This document shows positions 13,410-25,764 of a stretch of DNA of 64,000 nucleotides, piece by piece. The first letter of the stretch is position 1. Each line of letters begins with the position of its first letter. The notes under the pieces were generated by a model. It ran no database searches. It saw only the letters and a list, made by a program, of their open reading frames with translations, and had not been told where the DNA came from. The stretch is from Sclerotinia nivalis. Taxonomy: Eukaryota; Ascomycota; Leotiomycetes; Helotiales; Sclerotiniaceae. The translations under genes and the position numbers were made by a program. Location: the NCBI GenBank assembly GCA_029531795.1, contig JAPEIS010000006.1:868001-932000 (forward strand). The letters run 5' to 3'.

Positions 13410-16400
13410 ATGGGCAAGATGATGGCTACGGACCCAGTTCTGGAATTTTTGAGGTCAGTTCCTCTAAATCGAAGCCTGATCGTTTGCGTAGTAGTGCGGA
13501 TACTCATACGCTCACAGTATGTTTTGGCCGCAGGCGGGACGACGTAGCAATCAAGTCTGGCAATCATACGATCGACAATTTAGGAATCACTATGAAGAAA
13601 TCTTGCGCATCGAGAATGATGAAATCCTTGAGAATATTCTACAAATAAAGTCCCTGCCATGCCTTCGCAAGCAGGTGGAACTGAAGCCTAACAAGGTTAC
13701 TCGCGATTGTTTGACTGAGTTTATTAGAACTTCAGAATCAAGCTTTTTGTGCTTGGAACAATTTAACTCTTCTCTCATTGATATTGTGGGCTTGGAATCT
13801 CGTGTGGCGGCATTAGCTTGAGGCAGCATTTATCAAATCTTGATGGTGAGTACTGTAACTCATGCTTTTATAACTTCCATGTCAATTATCTCCATAATAG
13901 CCTCTTTTAACTAATACTTCAAACTGCTTTCTAGATTGCGAGTGCTTGTAGCTCAAGGTTACTTGGGGACGTTGGGTCAATGCTTCAGATCTTGATATTG
14001 AAGCTTCCTAGGATTGACGACACAAGCATCGACGATCGCCCACCAAACGTGAACCTTGAGACTTCTCTAATAGAGGTATTCGGAGAATTAATATATATAC
14101 TGGCTCACATTCTTGAGGTGTTTAAGTTACAAGAGCACGGTTGATCTACTGTATCAGCTCTTGATGTGTATTGCTAACGAAAGTGCAGACGCGATTTTGG
14201 ACGAAACTAGAGTTTGACTTCGCTCAGAGCCGAGAACGGGTGCGTTACCATTCAAAGGACGTCAAATTGGAAGCAGAAAGCTTGGCTGCAATGCGGAACT
14301 CCAGAGAACAACAGCAAGTGAAAGGACTCTTGACTAAGCTCAATGTATGTGCACCCCTTCATTAATTCTCGATTAAGATTTTCCCATTGTACAACTGAAA
14401 ATCCATTCTTTATTTTTTTATTGGAACTTCCATTGTTGCATGTTTAGATCATTTTCCAACTACTTTATGAATACCTGTTCCAGATTTTGTCAACAGCGCG
14501 TCATTAAGCCCAGGACCTAGGAACTTGGTACCCTCGCAAAACGTGAGAATCTTCCTTGTTTCCACGTACCTGGCACGGCAAATGAGTGATTTTTGGTCCG
14601 GGACAGTCTTCTGAATGAGATCGCCTTGAAGCTAGATCCTCCAAATAGTTTTCAAAGTCCTAATATTCGAAGCATTGCATTGTATGGCACAGGGGGCGCC
14701 GGGAAGACGCAGATAGCTCTGCAATACGCATGTCGTTCACGTGAAAAGTTTGATGCTGTTCTCTGGATATCCGCCGATAAGCATTCAAAAATGGCAGAAA
14801 GTTTCCTTGACGTAAGTTTCCATCTTGGATTGACCTCTAAGGAATCAAAGCACTTGGATGCTACGGAGGCAATGACAATGACGAAGCGTTGGCTATCGGA
14901 TATAAGTATGAATATCTTTTCCATGGAGCCTAGACATTATTGCTGATGATTGTAGGATGCTCATGGCTCTTAATTTTCGACAATGCTGACGACATTGAAG
15001 TACTCAAAAATGTATGGCCTGGAGCTGCCTCTGGTTCAATACTGATAACTACTCGTGATCCGGGAGCGGCGTTGCATTCCGCTTCCCATGGGCTTCGTAT
15101 TTCCTCCTTGGATCCAGAGCAGAGCATTGTTGCATTCGCCAAGATTTTAGGTCAAAAGTTTAGAGATGAAAAGGATCTTGCGATGGCTTCTGAAATTACG
15201 CAGGTTTTAGGTGGCTTACCACTCGCTCTCAATAAAATGGGACGTAAGTAATTCCATCTTCTTTTGATCTTCTAAAAGTTTCTACTGTCGTGAAAGATGT
15301 TCAATGTGTGTGTGGGCATTGAAAAAAATCTTCTCCTAATGCAAGCTTTAATCTCCGATTCCATCAATGAGCATGCCCCTTGTCCATTTCAATCTCACAC
15401 ACTGTCACCCTCTTATTTTTTTCTACTTGCGTATTGACCACCCATTGTCTTGTTCTGTTCTGCACATTGGGATCTAGTAAATTTCAACATAATCTAGAGT
15501 TTCAATTAGAGGGTAAGATAGGGAAGGAAGATGGGAAATTGATGTGACGATTAAAGAACATTTTCCAATTTTTTTCGGGCCTCCTTTATCTCTCACTTCT
15601 CAGCATTTACCGGTTTTAATAATCTGTTAATCCTCTCTATTTCATCCCACTTTTCGCCTCCGTTCCATATCTCTCTCATTTCTTCATCCCGCCTAAAGTA
15701 GCTATTTAATGAATGCTTAGGTTATACCTGGAACATTTATAGGATTTTTCACCAAGCTCTTGGATGTATGTAGACTGACATGCATACTCTAAAGGTTATA
15801 TCAAGCAACGTCGCCTATCTCTCGAAGATTTCCTGAAGGAATACAAAAAGCACCAAAAAAGAATTCGTGGTCAAAAGATGGGCGCCTTTGACTATACAGA
15901 GACTATTGCGACCATCTGGAGTCTATCACTGGAGAGACTTCCAGACAATTCTACCACTTTATTAAGATTAATCTCATTCTTTGACCCGGACGAGATCAGC
16001 GAACCTATGTTAGTTGAAGGTGCCGGGTATCTCGTCTCTTCTCAAGAAGCCACTGAGTTTGAGTTTATTCAAGATGATTTTGAGTGATTTCCCATGTTTC
16101 CACCAAGCTAAAAAGCCTTAAGCTAACTGTTCTCAGTTTCTCCGAAGCACAAGATTCACTATTCAAGTCGGCACTTTTGGACAAAGATCCTACCACTCGT
16201 AACCTTTCTCTCCATAGGCTAATTCAAACCGCCGTCCTACACGATTTGAAAGAGGAAGATAAGCTTCGATATCTTCAAAGAAGCATAAAGTTGATGATCA
16301 AAGTGTTTCCCGCTGCTTGGGCTGATGGTACTGATGGCTATACGTATTCTAAGTGGGACTTATGCCGACGCTGCTTACCCATGTCATTCATTTTAGCAGT

Positions 16401-17555
16401 TATCTTTCGGGCGAGAGCCTTGCAGAAGATATTGTTAGCTCTTTCATTTCGTTGTTACTCAGGTGCTCTTGGTAGGTTGATTACATCCAGATAGAAAAGC
16501 CACTGAACTCGCTAGGTATCTCTATGAAAGCGAAGAGTATGCGGACAGTGCTGGCATGATCGATACTTGTCTTTCACTCGCCTCAAAACATTCTCTTCAG
16601 GAGACTCTGCAGTGCGCTGCGGTTCTCAATGTAAAAGGTCTAATTGAGGTGGATTTAGGAAATTCTTCAACGGCAGTGGGCTACCTTCGAGAAGGTCTGA
16701 GGCTGAAGGAGTCTCTTTGTACCAATCCCGATAATTGGTCGATTGCCGCTAGCATGAGCAATGTTGGTATCGCCTATATGGAAATGGGTAAAGTTGATCT
16801 CTCTATGGAGTATCATAACAAAGCCCTAGAATTTCGCAAGCGTATAAAATATAAGCGGTTAGACAAGTCCTATTTTAATCTAACAGCCCTATTGGTAAGA
16901 ATGGGTAAGCCAGATCAGGCCGAAAATATGTACAGACAAGTACCAGGAATCGGAGGTTTAACAGATGATGATCTATTGAATGATGATAAGCCACGTGCGG
17001 CGAGGTAAAACTCCCCAATTATCTTACACCGATCCTACATGTGGATGGAGTGTCGCTAATCCGCTCAGTGGCTTGCAAGTATTAAGTATCATCAGAGAAC
17101 AACAAGGCCGTATCGAAGATTCGCTAAGTTTGGCAATGAAAGTGCTAGAATTTCGACGAAACAAGTTCGGAGGTCGTTTTAAAACCTGTGGCTCGCTTTG
17201 TAGAGTTGGCCATCTTCTACTTAAGCTTGATCAGCCAACCACTGCAATGCAAACTATTTTTGGGGCACGCTGCCGTATACCTACTGACATTCTCGCTCGT
17301 AGTAAAGTCTTACAAGAATGCGTCTATAATGCTTCCAGTCTGCGGCTTGGGGAAGGCTACTCGGCATTGACACATTTCCGGACATATGTGGCATATGGAA
17401 AACTTGGCAAAGGCAAAGAAGCTGAAAATCATTTGAAAGAAGCTTTATTGGCACGCAAGATAGTTGTCGCTAGGACAAACTACTTGTTGGACTCTGTCTT
17501 CGAAGGTGCCTACGAGAAAGCTTATGAACAGCTTGTAGCCTTTGTCCTCTGGTGA
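13410..17555 (+). pseudogene. NLR-like STAND NTPase with C-terminal TPR repeats, apparently degenerate
   Basis: The reconstruction is exons 13410-13453, 13518-13845, 13935-14117, 14189-14344, about 14484-14905, 14956-15243, 15795-16083, 16137-16462, 16516-17004 and 17069-17555; most joins keep frame. The order is an N-terminal helical region, then an NB-ARC-type NTPase with Walker A GTGGAGKTQIA (14686-14718), Walker B LLIFDNADD (about 14968-14994) and the GLPLAL motif (about 15210-15228), a winged-helix-like linker, then TPRs from about 16520 to the end. Fungal STAND proteins of this type act as intracellular sensors in non-self recognition or regulated cell death. Lesions: TGA at 13819-13821, TGA at 14587-14589 (context NE*FLVRDSLL, where CGA is likely ancestral), unclear splicing near 14484-14530, and a one-base frameshift near 16372 between WDLC and LLTHV. 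One intron is 551 bp, ten times the rest. A GC-AG intron may exist near 17251-17304. Some breaks could be assembly errors, but their number favours a pseudogene. Confidence 0.75.
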
Positions 17556-18580
17556 TAATTTTGGGGGTGGTTTTTATGTTCCTAAGGAAGTCAGGTGTTC
17601 TCAATCTCACCAATTCCTTCATTCATTTCCTCTTGAGTGGAATATGCCTTGAAAAACCTGATGGATACAATAAACGTGCTCAATCTGATGGAAAGTCAGG
17701 CAAAAAATCTTCTAATACAGTGCCCTATCTCTAATAGCACTGCAATGCATGTATCTATATGGAGTTGATCGTGTCTTGCTTTTTTCCTTTCATCTTCATT
17801 GCTTGATATTAATGTCCTAGTGGTGGTCATGCTGATGGCCCTTCCAAGTTCAAATATCTTTCACTGCCCTCCGTTCGTATCCCACTAAACTGAAAGCTAC
17901 AACTGCTGCCCTTCCTACCCATTACACATTTTCCACTTTATCTATAGAAACAGAGAACACCCACCAAGCTTTCTCATTTCACACTTCGATCTATCCTCTA
18001 ATATTTTGGTAGTAAAGTAGACAAATTACGAAGAATAGTCCGTAATATAGATAGCAGCGCTAAGTGCTAAATGGCGTTGTTCCTAACATCGTTGACCCTT
18101 GACTTATGTTCTCAATAACAAACATTCATGTAGATTCTTGCAGCGTGGTTTATGAAGTTAATCTTGACCGCCATGGAGGTTTTATAGGTGGTGATAATTG
18201 ATAATTAATAACTCCATTCTGTTCTGATTTATCCTTGTGTGGAGTAGAGCTACTCTGGAAATGCAAACCATACTTCCTCATCTAAGTTGCTCAGACTTTC
18301 GGGTCAATGTCAGATCTTAGCTGTCATTGCTTTTTTGGGTAGAGTTCCATCAAGGTTTTAACTTTAAAGATTATACGGAATTCACCATAAGCTCAGCTAT
18401 TTCGAGCCAAGCTAGCGTTTCGTCGAAGTCTCAACATCACCAGGATAGGAAAAAGATTTGAGAGGATTGGACATTGCTGTAGTGAAAGGTTTGCTCAACC
18501 GTTGTCAAAGGTATCCTGACTTAATTCTTCATTCTTCTCTTCCAATGTCTGTTCCTAAGAAACATCATTCGTCTCTTAGC
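17556..18580. other. Intergenic 3' flank of the NLR relic
   Basis: No gene is recognised. Small frames at 17552-17734 and 18458-18661 have no features. The dispersed repeat at 18581-18748 follows. Confidence 0.5.
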
Positions 18581-18748
18581 GTCGGTACGTCATGTGACCA
18601 ACCTCACAAAGGAAGCCGTACCACTAGCGAACTCGAGTCCCTTCTCTTTCAATATAAATAAGACTGTCTTTTTATAGTATAATGATCAAGAATGAATAAT
18701 ATATAATAATATTACTATGCAATAGCATCACCGAAGTGATACCAATAC
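18581..18748 (-). repeat. Dispersed repeat, copy B (inverted relative to the copy at 31.15 kb)
   Basis: Read on the minus strand, this segment matches 31150-31312 over about 165 bases. Shared blocks include CGCTAGTGGTACGGCT, CCTTTGTGAG, TTGGTCACATGACGT, ATTCATTCTTG and a hairpin GTATCACTTCGGTGATGC. Many differences between the copies are transitions. The short length, AT-rich middle and lack of coding capacity fit a MITE-like or other non-autonomous element, or the terminal part of a larger transposon. I could not define terminal inverted repeats or a target duplication. Confidence 0.75.
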
Positions 18749-21700
18749 TTGGTTAACATCATCAACATGACAAGGAACATCGACTGTATCATTGAATTTG
18801 CGGGTCCACATTTGAAAAGCGGGTATGTTTTTGGATTGGATCAGATGCATTTCTTTGTGTAGTCCAAGATTGGGAATTCAACGGCTGGCCAAAGAAAGTT
18901 ATGGGGTCGACGATTGTTGGGAGCCGTGTCGGTGATGTGTTAGGTGGAGCTCAAGAGACTGTCCAGGTTGATCCAGAGGAGAAATTCTTGAAGAGACTTG
19001 AACTGGAAATCTAATAGTAGGAATTGTGCATACTACGAAATTGCGGATATGGAATTGCTGATAGGGGTGTTACTGATGCGATGGTGTTTCCTGCTGAAAA
19101 TGACCTAGGATTTGGTTACAAACACAACCAAAACTTAAACAAATGCTTATCTACCAAAGAAGAATAGCTATGAAATACCCTATTATGATTTTTGTTTTCG
19201 ATTCCCCATTCGTAATGATAGCACATTTTCTGGAGCGTTGATTATTCGGAGGAAAATTGGGTTTATCTCAATGACACCCGGATGCGTTGGGTGTGTGAGG
19301 GTTCCAATAGCTATCGATTATAAACCAAAGTTAACGGTAATGACACGGTCGTTATAGACTCTTTGGAAAGCTTAAGTAGAAGTATTGAGAAAACGATAGA
19401 TAAGCCGAAAAAAGTGTAAATTCACCGTAATGAGCACTATTAAGTGGCTGTGAACTGATAAACACTCTTAAATCATGCCGTAATGAGATGCAACTGTCTG
19501 AACAGAACCTTGCCCTTCAAGTTATCGACCTCAATCATGCACCGGAACGCGCAGATTTTGCATTATCCGCTCTTCCAGCAATAGAAAGGAGAGGAAAGAC
19601 TAAAGCGACTGGGCACTATCATGCGATAAGTAGTAATATTATTGCCATTATACTTTCTTGCTACAAACAGCGCGAGTTCGAAGAGTTTGTTTTTGTGGAT
19701 GAGGTCTATGTATATATGAGTTGTCTGGGTAAAAACGTCTCCTGGGCATTTTATCAATGACCACACAGAAATATCTGATGGTCCATCTTCTAAGCTATCT
19801 AGACAATCACAAGCTAATGCCCCTCTCAATGTTGCATTGCGATGATTTCACATCAGATGTACGACAATCGAGGCCAGCCGAGTCGAAAATCCTTCCAATT
19901 TCGACCCATGCGTTTCAAGTTGCCCCAATTGTTCAAATGAAGGATTTCGATGTGAACCAAGTACTGATGAGCAAATAATAACTTAAGACTCGAGTATAGA
20001 TTTTGCCACAGGCATGGACTGGAACGGAGACTTCTCTGTTAGCATTAGAACAATGATGCAAGGGGATTATCACAAAAGGATAAATCCTCAAGAAGCACTA
20101 TGGCATTGTATCGTATACAGCAAGGTACATATAGCAATATATAGAATAGAAACATAGATACAGCGCTGATAGCCCGTATGTAATACCAAGAGAAACAAGG
20201 AGAATAGTATGACATGGCGACATCAACCAATAAAATTATGTACCGCTGGTTTATGAGAAGCCAAGGAGCAAGCGAGTCGACTGCCTGGTTACTCTAACAA
20301 AACCTTCCATTTCACTGGTTTGATCTGTTCGTGGATCTTCTCACGGTCACGCAGAAATGTTTGACAGGAATATTTCGCGGGCCTGTGTAGAAAAATAACT
20401 TGGCTAGCTGAGTTGGAATCAAACCCGTGATTTGTACTCCGACTCAGTGTCAAGTAAACCGACACTAATGAAGTACAGAACATGCCACGAATTTGTTTTG
20501 CGATACTATATCCCAATATAACTTGTCATTCGTTGTTCCGATACCAGGAGTTTGGAGATTGGTTTGTTTTGGAATGATATATCCTCAATTTGTCTCGCCC
20601 GAAAGCTGGCGGGGAGGCGAATATCGGACACATGGGACTAGGAGAATAACAATTGACTCAAGTAATTGAAGTGAGATATCGGGAGCTAGAGTTTCTTAGA
20701 ACCACTGCAATGTCAGAGCAATGAAGTGCCCGAGCTTTGAGCCGTGCCGATGGTGAAACGTCTAATGGTTTGTTCAAATGGTTGAATTGTCTGTGTAACT
20801 ACCTTAAAATCAAGGTAACTTTTCACTCATTTCACTCATTTAAAAATATCGATGGAGGATCTTTGTGGAACATTCGATTCGCACAGGAGAAGTCAATCTT
20901 GTTGAGTGACACGTGAAAGTAACTCAATCTCGTCATCTTCATCGTGAACTTCGGCTTCTCCGCAAGTCTTGAACTATTTCGGTCAGCTAACACAGAAACT
21001 ATACTCTATCTATATCAGGTACAAGAAACTTAACTCAGTGTGCGCGGTCGTCATTCGACGAAAATTCATATGCTCGTTCCATCCAAAATTAATACCTTCC
21101 AAGAATCACACAAGCCGACATTAAAGAGTCCAATTTCATGGTACGTAATTACCACCACGGCCGCCAATGATCGCAGATCTCGGTTGCAATTATATAATAG
21201 AAAACAAAAGGTCGTATGACACCCTATTTGATTCGATAAGAGTTCCCCAAATTCATCCGCAGATAGTGGGATAATTTCATGTCCGAATTCTGGGTAATAA
21301 TGTAAATCAGATTCGTGTATGCGAATCAACAAAAATGCTAGGGTCCCAGCACAAGATTTTCATTTAGGACGTGTTGGATGTTCCAAAAGCGTACACTTGC
21401 ACAGACTTAGGAGGGCCGACTAATTGTTGGTGATGGTGAAGCTCTACTCCAATTTGATTTGTCAATAAATATGGAGGGCTTACTTTCAGTCTCCGTCAGC
21501 TTCAATCCTGCAAAGGCCTTGCTTCGAGGGATAAAATTAGAATTTAAATCTTTTGGTATCGAGATCAGTGCATGCAGTCGGAAAATACTTTTGCTGCCAA
21601 ATGCAGCGAGGGCCTTTCTGAGAAGCAACAACAAGCTTGAGTTAGGAACTTCCGGTAACAAAGCGCAAAAGTTCAAAGCCCAGGTAGTAAATAATAAGAT

Positions 21701-22362
21701 CAGATGTAAAAAGAGAGAGTTTGTTCCTCGGTATCGGAGGAGATTACCGAATTAATTTGAGTTTAGACTGGTCTGGTGCTACCCCAAAGTTTGCATAAAT
21801 CATCCTTGTCGTACCCCAGAATCCCCAGACTTTGCCCCAATCAAATCAAAGCTAATGATTTAATCCCGCCTCTAGGTTTTATAGTAGCGAGCAATACGAG
21901 CTTTAAGTATTGGCCACTGTTGTGATACGTTGCTCTGCCCACAAAACACTTGCTACCTCTTCAGTAGCCATTTTGGAAAGTCCCCGTTGCCACATAACAT
22001 ATACATGCTCTTCGACCCTATTGAATAGCGTTCTCTGCACATATTTTCCGGGTTTCCCCAAGCTGACTCGGTACCCACCCTTGACGCGTATTGTTACAAA
22101 AAAGGAAACGAGCAGTTGTTTATCTCTTAGCTGATCGTTTATTACAGAATGTGTGGAGTAATTAGACATCCATGGAATATCCTCCTAAATTGACCTTCGT
22201 ATTAGTCTTGTTCACATGTATATAAGTGTGGCTATCTGCAACTCTGAGTGACTTACCTGTCTATCTCTCAACATTAAACGCACTCGCTCACTTATCAACA
22301 ATCATCCTTTGTTGCCAATCACTCGTTTTAAAGGCAATCCATATACTCAAGTACTCTTCAAA
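18749..22362. other. Gene-poor region upstream of the CFEM gene
   Basis: No complete gene is recognised. An open frame at about 18804-19014 ends in a coding-looking stretch (VQDWEFNGWPKKVMGST) with no start, possibly a relic. A short Cys-rich frame near 19890-19975 (FDPCVSSCPNCSNEGFRC) is also orphan. Frames at 21407-21755 on both strands look like mutual shadows. Confidence 0.4.
22216..22225 (+). promoter_or_regulatory. TATA-like element upstream of the CFEM gene
   Basis: The sequence TATATAAG lies about 140 bases before the ATG at 22363, a usual distance for a fungal core promoter with a pyrimidine-rich leader. This is inferred from sequence only. Confidence 0.4.
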
Positions 22363-23060
22363 ATGCAATTCACCGTTGCCGGACTCTTGGCCATTGCTAG
22401 CTTGGCTAGTGCTCAATATGCTGGAATTCCAACTTGCGCTCAATCTTGTATCGCTGATGCAGTTAAAAAATCCACCACTTGTGGAGCCTCTGATACTGCT
22501 TGCCAATGCTTACCTGACAACGTCTCGAAGATTCAAAATGCTGCTACAACCTGTGTTATCGACGCCTGTGGTATCACAGTCGCTCTGAGTAAGTATTAAA
22601 ATTGAACCTTCGAATTGATCCCACTGACTTCTCTTTAGCCGTTCAATCTGCTGCTACCTCTGCATGTGCTTCCCTTCCTGCCTCGTCAGCCAGTGCACAG
22701 ACTTCCGCTAGCTCTGTTCCATCCTCTTCCGCTGTCGCTCCCAGCAGCTCTGCATCAGTTCTTCCGTCATCCAGCGCTGTTGCTTCCTCTTCATCTACCG
22801 CCGAGTCTTCACCTGTAGTATCTTCCGCTGCCTCGACTCCAGTATCTTCCGCTGCCTCGACTCCAGTATCATCTGCTGTCATTACCGTCACCCCGGTTAC
22901 TTCTGGCGTAGCTGCCCCAACTGGTAGCACTGGCTCCAACACTACCGCACCTTCCACACCGACCTCCTCTATCACTCCCTATACCGGTGCTGGAGCTCAA
23001 GTTAGAGCTGGTGTAGGAAGTGCTCTTGTCCTCGGTTTTGCCGCTATCTTTGCCTTCTAG
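22363..23060 (+). CDS. CFEM-domain GPI-anchored cell-surface protein (215 aa)
   Basis: Exons 22363-22588 and 22639-23060 join across a 50-bp intron (GTAAGT to TTTAG) and keep frame. Residues 1-17 form a signal peptide ending in ASA. The CFEM domain has all eight cysteines (C25, C29, C40, C47, C49, C64, C69, C85) with the family spacing, starting PTCAQSC and containing CQC. Asp44 lies in the TxxD-like position that ligates haem iron in the Candida CFEM proteins. A Ser/Ala/Val-rich stalk (about 90-185) contains a nearly exact repeat of SSAASTPV. The C-terminus is a short hydrophobic tail after small residues, typical of a GPI signal. CFEM proteins act at the wall or plasma membrane in haem-iron capture, adhesion or host interaction; which applies here cannot be told. 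The start follows from the signal peptide. Confidence 0.93.
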
Positions 23061-24703
23061 GCACCGAACAAATTTCAATCATGATAAGGATATGAAGGGT
23101 TATAATAATGATGGAATGTTAAGTTTGGAAAGGCTGAAAGGTTTGGAAATGGAAATGGAAATGAGATTAACGAGAATGGTGGCTTGGTGTCTAAAATTAA
23201 TTCTTCACACTTAATACTGTATGGCTTTCCATGTTACCTTTTACCATGAAAATGGTTGCATTTGAGAAAAAAATATTTATCTCATCGTGAATTGAACAAT
23301 GTCATGAAATAAAGCGAAAAAAGGTTAGAAGTAAGTGAGTCATAAGAATGAGGATCTTCCAAGACTTTTGTAGCCTTTCAATCGTGCCAGAGCGAATCCT
23401 GATGATGATAATGTTGCTTTCTTTCTCCAAGGATAAGGAGGATGTACCTATGGCCTTGCCAATCCATCTCAAAGCTATGAGATTTTTTGCAACATAAATC
23501 CTTTTCGGTATGAGCAAACGATAATGTCATCTTTGGAAATTCACAATGTTTTTTCCAGTGAAACAAATTGGGAGACGATGAAGATAAGGGAATACGGCGC
23601 TAGACCAAATGAACCTTAGCGATCCATCGCCCGTTTCCTATCCATAAATATTCAAAGTTATTTGACAACTATCTAACCCTCATTGAAAGAATATACTTAT
23701 ACCTTATAACAATAAGGGCGCGTATTCTTTCCATCATGATTGATGAAGTTCAATTCCTTGTGATGAACAGCAGCCCAGAAACTCAGTCTTGTACTCATCT
23801 GATTGCATCGTTGTATCTCATCAGCATCAAAGCTGATCTTTGTTCATAAGTAGAGAATGGTTGTGTCGGGAACTCTAATTAAAAGATTTGCTCGAGGATA
23901 TATTTGTGATCATTTTAAATATACAGGGATTCAAGAGCTTCTTTCATTTTATCTATAAAAGAATGAGGCAAAGGAATATCAAATCTTAAAATCCGTTGGT
24001 AGAAATTTGCGAAGGTTGTTTTAGTGATGACTCTGGTGCAATTTCTTACACAAGAATTTGCAAAGAAATAGCAACATTCGCTAGGGCATAGTGGTTGATG
24101 GTAATACAATTAATCAATGAATATAGCAGAGGACTAATTAGCTCTGATTGCTAGATTAACTTTATGTCTGTCTATCATCAGATGGGTTTAGACATGCCCG
24201 ACGTATTTTCATTATGATGGAAATAGCATGTACTACTTCCTTCTTTTCTTCCTCATCATTTCCATTGCCAGGCGTTCATATCCTTGCGCCCAGAAATATA
24301 CCAGTTCTGTATCTAGATCATTTTGTTCTGCTTTTCTTTCCCCTTTGTGAGTCTTTCAACTGTTCCTTGTTATTTGTTTAATCAGCTCAAGCCACCACCC
24401 TTTTGACCTAGTCGGAAAAGTCATATACCCCCTTTTTGGCATCAGTAGCAGCACAAGCACCGATTAGAGTTAATATAAGGTAATAAACTGAACTAAATTT
24501 TCATTCATCAATGACAATGAGAAAAGTGGTCCGCCAGTATCAAAAGCACACTAAATCATGTGCGTAAAATCCATTGTTAACGTTCTGAACTTGGTCATAC
24601 CCCATCTTTCAGATCTATCATTTCCCAACCAATATAATCAAGTAGAAACTTCCTTCAGTACCTGTGAAAACATGACGGGGATTTCATAGTGATATACAAA
24701 ATC
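23061..24703. other. Intergenic, no gene recognised
   Basis: AT-rich sequence downstream of the CFEM gene. The frames on the minus strand (23302-23566, 23915-24109) are short and have no motif or intron context. Confidence 0.5.
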
Positions 24704-24979
24704 CTAAAACCCAACATCTTGGTAGTCCCCCACTTGGAGGTCATTTTTCATGCCTTCTGCAAGTGCAGGATTGGTCAATTCTTCGTCATTCCTTGATTCT
24801 GCAGCTCTTAAAGCCACCGGAAAGTATATAAAGCGCATAGTTGAGAGTACAGTTCTTGATTCAAAGGTAGATGGTATGACTCTTTGGGGCATGAGCAGGA
24901 TCGGGCTCAAAGCCGGAAGCCCCATGCGTGAATCTTCAAGGAACTGACTCCATATTGCCCACGGGTTATCTCATATCCG
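24704..24979 (-). pseudogene. Possible gene relic (unidentified protein, minus strand)
   Basis: A minus-strand frame of about 92 codons reads as ordinary, complex protein sequence, starting DNPWAIWSQFLEDSR and ending ALAEGMKNDLQVGDYQDVGF. It has no obvious start. Upstream the same frame meets a TGA that could be a mutated CGA. I do not recognise the family. It may be the last exon of a lost gene, or a small gene starting at the internal ATG at 24925. Evidence is compositional only. Confidence 0.3.
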
Positions 24980-25498
24980 GCAGCAGTAATTAATAAAATC
25001 TACATTTTACATCGTCATCCAGTCCCTCTACTTGCCGTAGAAACATATACCATCACAACTCTCACTACTTCGAGGGTGAAACATATCTCATGACAGCGAT
25101 TGAAATTCTACATTCCTCTTGCAAAAGAAGAACCATGAATACAGGTCATGATCCCTAACCAAGCTTCACGTCTGGCGGAAATTATAGACGCCTCTGAGAT
25201 ATGGACTCCCCACTCTACTCTGATAACCCTGAAAGCATCCTCTAGCACACATGCTTTGCCCTCGTGATTGGAAATGGACTAGAAGCCGTTCGAACCTTCC
25301 TCAAGTATGGAGAATACCACGAGGTCACTGTTCAATAATGAATTGGGAGGATTCTTGTATGTTATTGGATCTATAGATCCAGGTAGGAGTCTTCGTGCCA
25401 TCTATATATATCTCTATTCTTGATCGTTGAGCAAACAAAAGACCCTTGAAATCCTGCTTCAAATCCTCCCAGTTTATCTTAGGACGAAAGTCTACGCC
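24980..25498. other. Intergenic, contains a TATA-like stretch
   Basis: No gene is seen. The run CTATATATATCTC near 25401-25413 lies about 90 bases before the small candidate gene at 25499 and could be its core promoter. Confidence 0.35.
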
Positions 25499-25764
25499 AT
25501 GTCCCGGACATACAACGCCGGAGACATTATCTCAGTGAGTTCAGTGTTGCAAGTACAGAATGCATATCCTGGCAATCACAAAAGCCAAAGAGAGTGAATA
25601 TCTTTGAATAACAGCGGCATTAACAAATCGACAATGATCTCAAATTCTTGTACTAGGTTTATGTTTATTGTGGAGATGTCTCGGACTCTGAAAACGGCTA
25701 TGGTGCTTTTGTTGGAAGCGCGATGTATATTGGATATTCTTATGGTGGGACTACGGATTATTGA
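25499..25764 (+). CDS. Putative small Gly/Tyr-rich protein, two exons (47 aa)
   Basis: The candidate uses exons 25499-25534 and 25657-25764, with donor GTGAGT, acceptor CTAG and an in-frame join. The predicted product begins MSRTYNAGDIIS and ends in a Gly/Tyr-rich tail (YSYGGTTDY). A TATA-like run sits about 90 bases upstream. I do not recognise the protein, and the 122-bp intron is longer than most here. It could equally be chance or the remains of a larger gene. Confidence 0.3.

Noticed and set aside
18804..19014. Open frame ending in a coding-looking stretch (VQDWEFNGWPKKVMGST)
   Set aside because: No start codon, no acceptable intron to the ATG frame at about 18768, family unknown; too weak to list as a gene.
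20400..20465. tRNA-like B-box (GGGTTTGATTCC) on the minus strand
   Set aside because: The T-arm stem does not pair, and no full cloverleaf can be drawn.
21407..21755. Open frames on both strands at the same place
   Set aside because: Mutual shadows; neither shows a motif or splice context.
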